Shown: positions 4,301-5,246 of the stretch, one piece after another
How the letters are laid out: each line of letters begins with the position of its first letter
How positions within the stretch are numbered: position 1 is the first letter of the stretch
From: DATBMY01 sp036554605
GTDB taxonomy: Bacteria; Acidobacteriota; Blastocatellia; UBA7656
DNA: 5,246 nucleotides
Reading direction: 5' to 3'
Assembly: GCA_036554605.1 (NCBI GenBank)
Contig: DATBMY010000111.1
Coordinates: 1-5,246 of the forward strand
Program-made: the position numbers and the translations under genes
The notes under the pieces: model-generated
Seen by the model: only the letters and a program-made list of their open reading frames with translations
Database searches by the model: none
What the model was told of the DNA's origin: nothing

Positions 4301-5246
4301 GCGGTGGAAACAGATTGACGACCTTGTGCAAGCCGCGCTTGAGCGCGAGGCCGAGGACCGCGCGGCCTTTCTTGAGCGAGCCTGTCAGGGGGATCAAGAT
4401 TTACGCAGGGAGGTGGAATCGCTGCTCAGTCATGATAAAGACTCGAACGAATTTATAAAGGCTCTTCCCGATGATGTGATAGCAGAGATGATAGCCGGCC
4501 AGCCAGTTCAGTCAATGCCCGGGCGCAGACTGGGCCATTATCAAATCTTATCGCTGCTGGGCGCGGGCGGGATGGGCGAGGCTTACCTGGCTGAAGATCA
4601 ATCGCTGGACCGCAAAGTAGCTATCAAATTGCTACCGCCCGATTCCGTGGCTGATCAGCGGGCCAGGAGGCGTCTTATCAAAGAAGCAAAGGCGGCGGCC
4701 AGGCTCGATCACCCGAATATCTGTTCAATATATGAAGTCGCCGAAGAAGACGGGACCACCTTCATCGTAATGCAGTACATCGAAGGTGAAACTTTAGCTT
4801 CGAGAATTAAACGCGGGCCGCTTGAGCTGCGTGAAGCCCTCGATATAGCAACGCAGACAGCAGATGCCCTTGCTGAAGCTCATTCTCGCGGAATAATCCA
4901 CCGTGACATCAAGCCTGCAAACATAATGATCACTTCACGCTCACAGGTGAAGGTGATGGACTTCGGGCTTGCTAAAGTGACCGCGCGGCAGGATGCATTC
5001 GACAGCCAGGCAAGAACCGAGAGCCTGCTTACCGACCCGGGGGTGATGGTAGGCACTGTGCCGTATATGTCGCCGGAGCAGGTCGCGGGAAAGCAGGTAG
5101 ACGCGCGAAGCGACATATTCTCTTTCGGCGCGTTGCTATACGAGATGGCGACAGGACAGCGGGCATTTCGTGGTGATTCGCAGATGGGGATACTGGCCGC
5201 GATTCTCAATCAGGAAACAGATTCGCTGCCCGCGAAGGTTCCGCAA
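4290..5246 (+). CDS. Ser/Thr protein kinase, Hanks type (3' end beyond window)
   Basis: The first 319 residues of a eukaryotic-like Ser/Thr kinase are visible; the frame is still open at the right edge. Residues 1-50 (TPERWKQIDDL ... REVESLLSHD) form a helical, charged N-terminal segment that I recall from acidobacterial kinases. The kinase domain starts near 82 with the Gly-rich loop GAGGMGEAY (91-99). It has VAIK with the ATP-binding Lys at 113, the helix-C Glu at 132, HRDIKPAN (204-211) with catalytic Asp 206, DFG (224-226), the activation segment ending GTVPYMSPEQ (255-264), and Asp 275. All catalytic residues are present, so it should be active. The Gly-loop Val is Ala (98). The HRD arginine makes it an RD kinase, probably activated by loop phosphorylation; the loop holds T231, S239, T243, S245 and T248. 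Family members usually continue into a transmembrane helix and a sensor or TPR/WD-like domain, which cannot be seen here. It overlaps the ECF sigma gene, a likely substrate. Confidence 0.95.
   Translation, partial: MTPERWKQIDDLVQAALEREAEDRAAFLERACQGDQDLRREVESLLSHDKDSNEFIKALPDDVIAEMIAGQPVQSMPGRRLGHYQILSLLGAGGMGEAYLAEDQSLDRKVAIKLLPPDSVADQRARRRLIKEAKAAARLDHPNICSIYEVAEEDGTTFIVMQYIEGETLASRIKRGPLELREALDIATQTADALAEAHSRGIIHRDIKPANIMITSRSQVKVMDFGLAKVTARQDAFDSQARTESLLTDPGVMVGTVPYMSPEQVAGKQVDARSDIFSFGALLYEMATGQRAFRGDSQMGILAAILNQETDSLPAKVPQ

Overview
The window looks like a chromosomal segment of a moderately GC-rich soil-type bacterium, most likely Acidobacteriota of the Blastocatellia/Pyrinomonadales kind. 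The reasons are a TIGR02999-type ECF sigma factor overlapping a Ser/Thr kinase that opens with the 'TPERW...' N-terminus, a secreted beta-rich protein of a family I associate with acidobacteria, and a lipocalin-like secreted protein of a type common there. The taxonomy is inferred from family recall; no rRNA or marker gene is present.

Layout, left to right. Positions 1-237 hold no secure gene. A short open frame (3-146, +) may be the tail of a gene entering from the left, and two back-to-back perfect hairpins (195-234) follow. On the minus strand come an Hsp20 small heat-shock protein (934-1710) with an unusual Gln-rich N-terminal extension and, 87 bp downstream, an unrecognised secreted protein (238-846). 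A strong hairpin (876-922) fills most of the gap between them. Positions 1711-2189 are non-coding: they carry the hsp20 leader, with a hairpin whose 5' arm is complementary to the hsp20 ribosome binding site, and weak promoter candidates for the next gene. On the plus strand is trmO (2190-2663), the tRNA A37 N6-methyltransferase, ended by two overlapping palindromes (2667-2700). It converges on a secreted lipocalin-like protein (2810-3415, -). After a 282-bp divergent spacer come the ECF sigma factor (3698-4300, +), preceded by a perfect TATAAT, and a Ser/Thr protein kinase (4290 to the right edge, +). The kinase starts at a TTG inside the sigma gene's 3' end behind a strong Shine-Dalgarno sequence and is truncated by the window end.

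The clearest functional unit is the overlapping sigma-kinase pair, which suggests a phosphorylation-controlled ECF sigma factor; no anti-sigma gene is visible. The divergently transcribed lipocalin-like protein is a possible target of the sigma factor, but no shared promoter motif could be shown. The hsp20 and secreted-protein genes may form a second unit, with the intergenic hairpin setting their relative output. trmO is an ordinary tRNA-modification gene. I see no CRISPR array, transposon, tRNA, rRNA or obvious defence system. The most interesting points are the sigma-kinase module and several RNA hairpins at gene boundaries.
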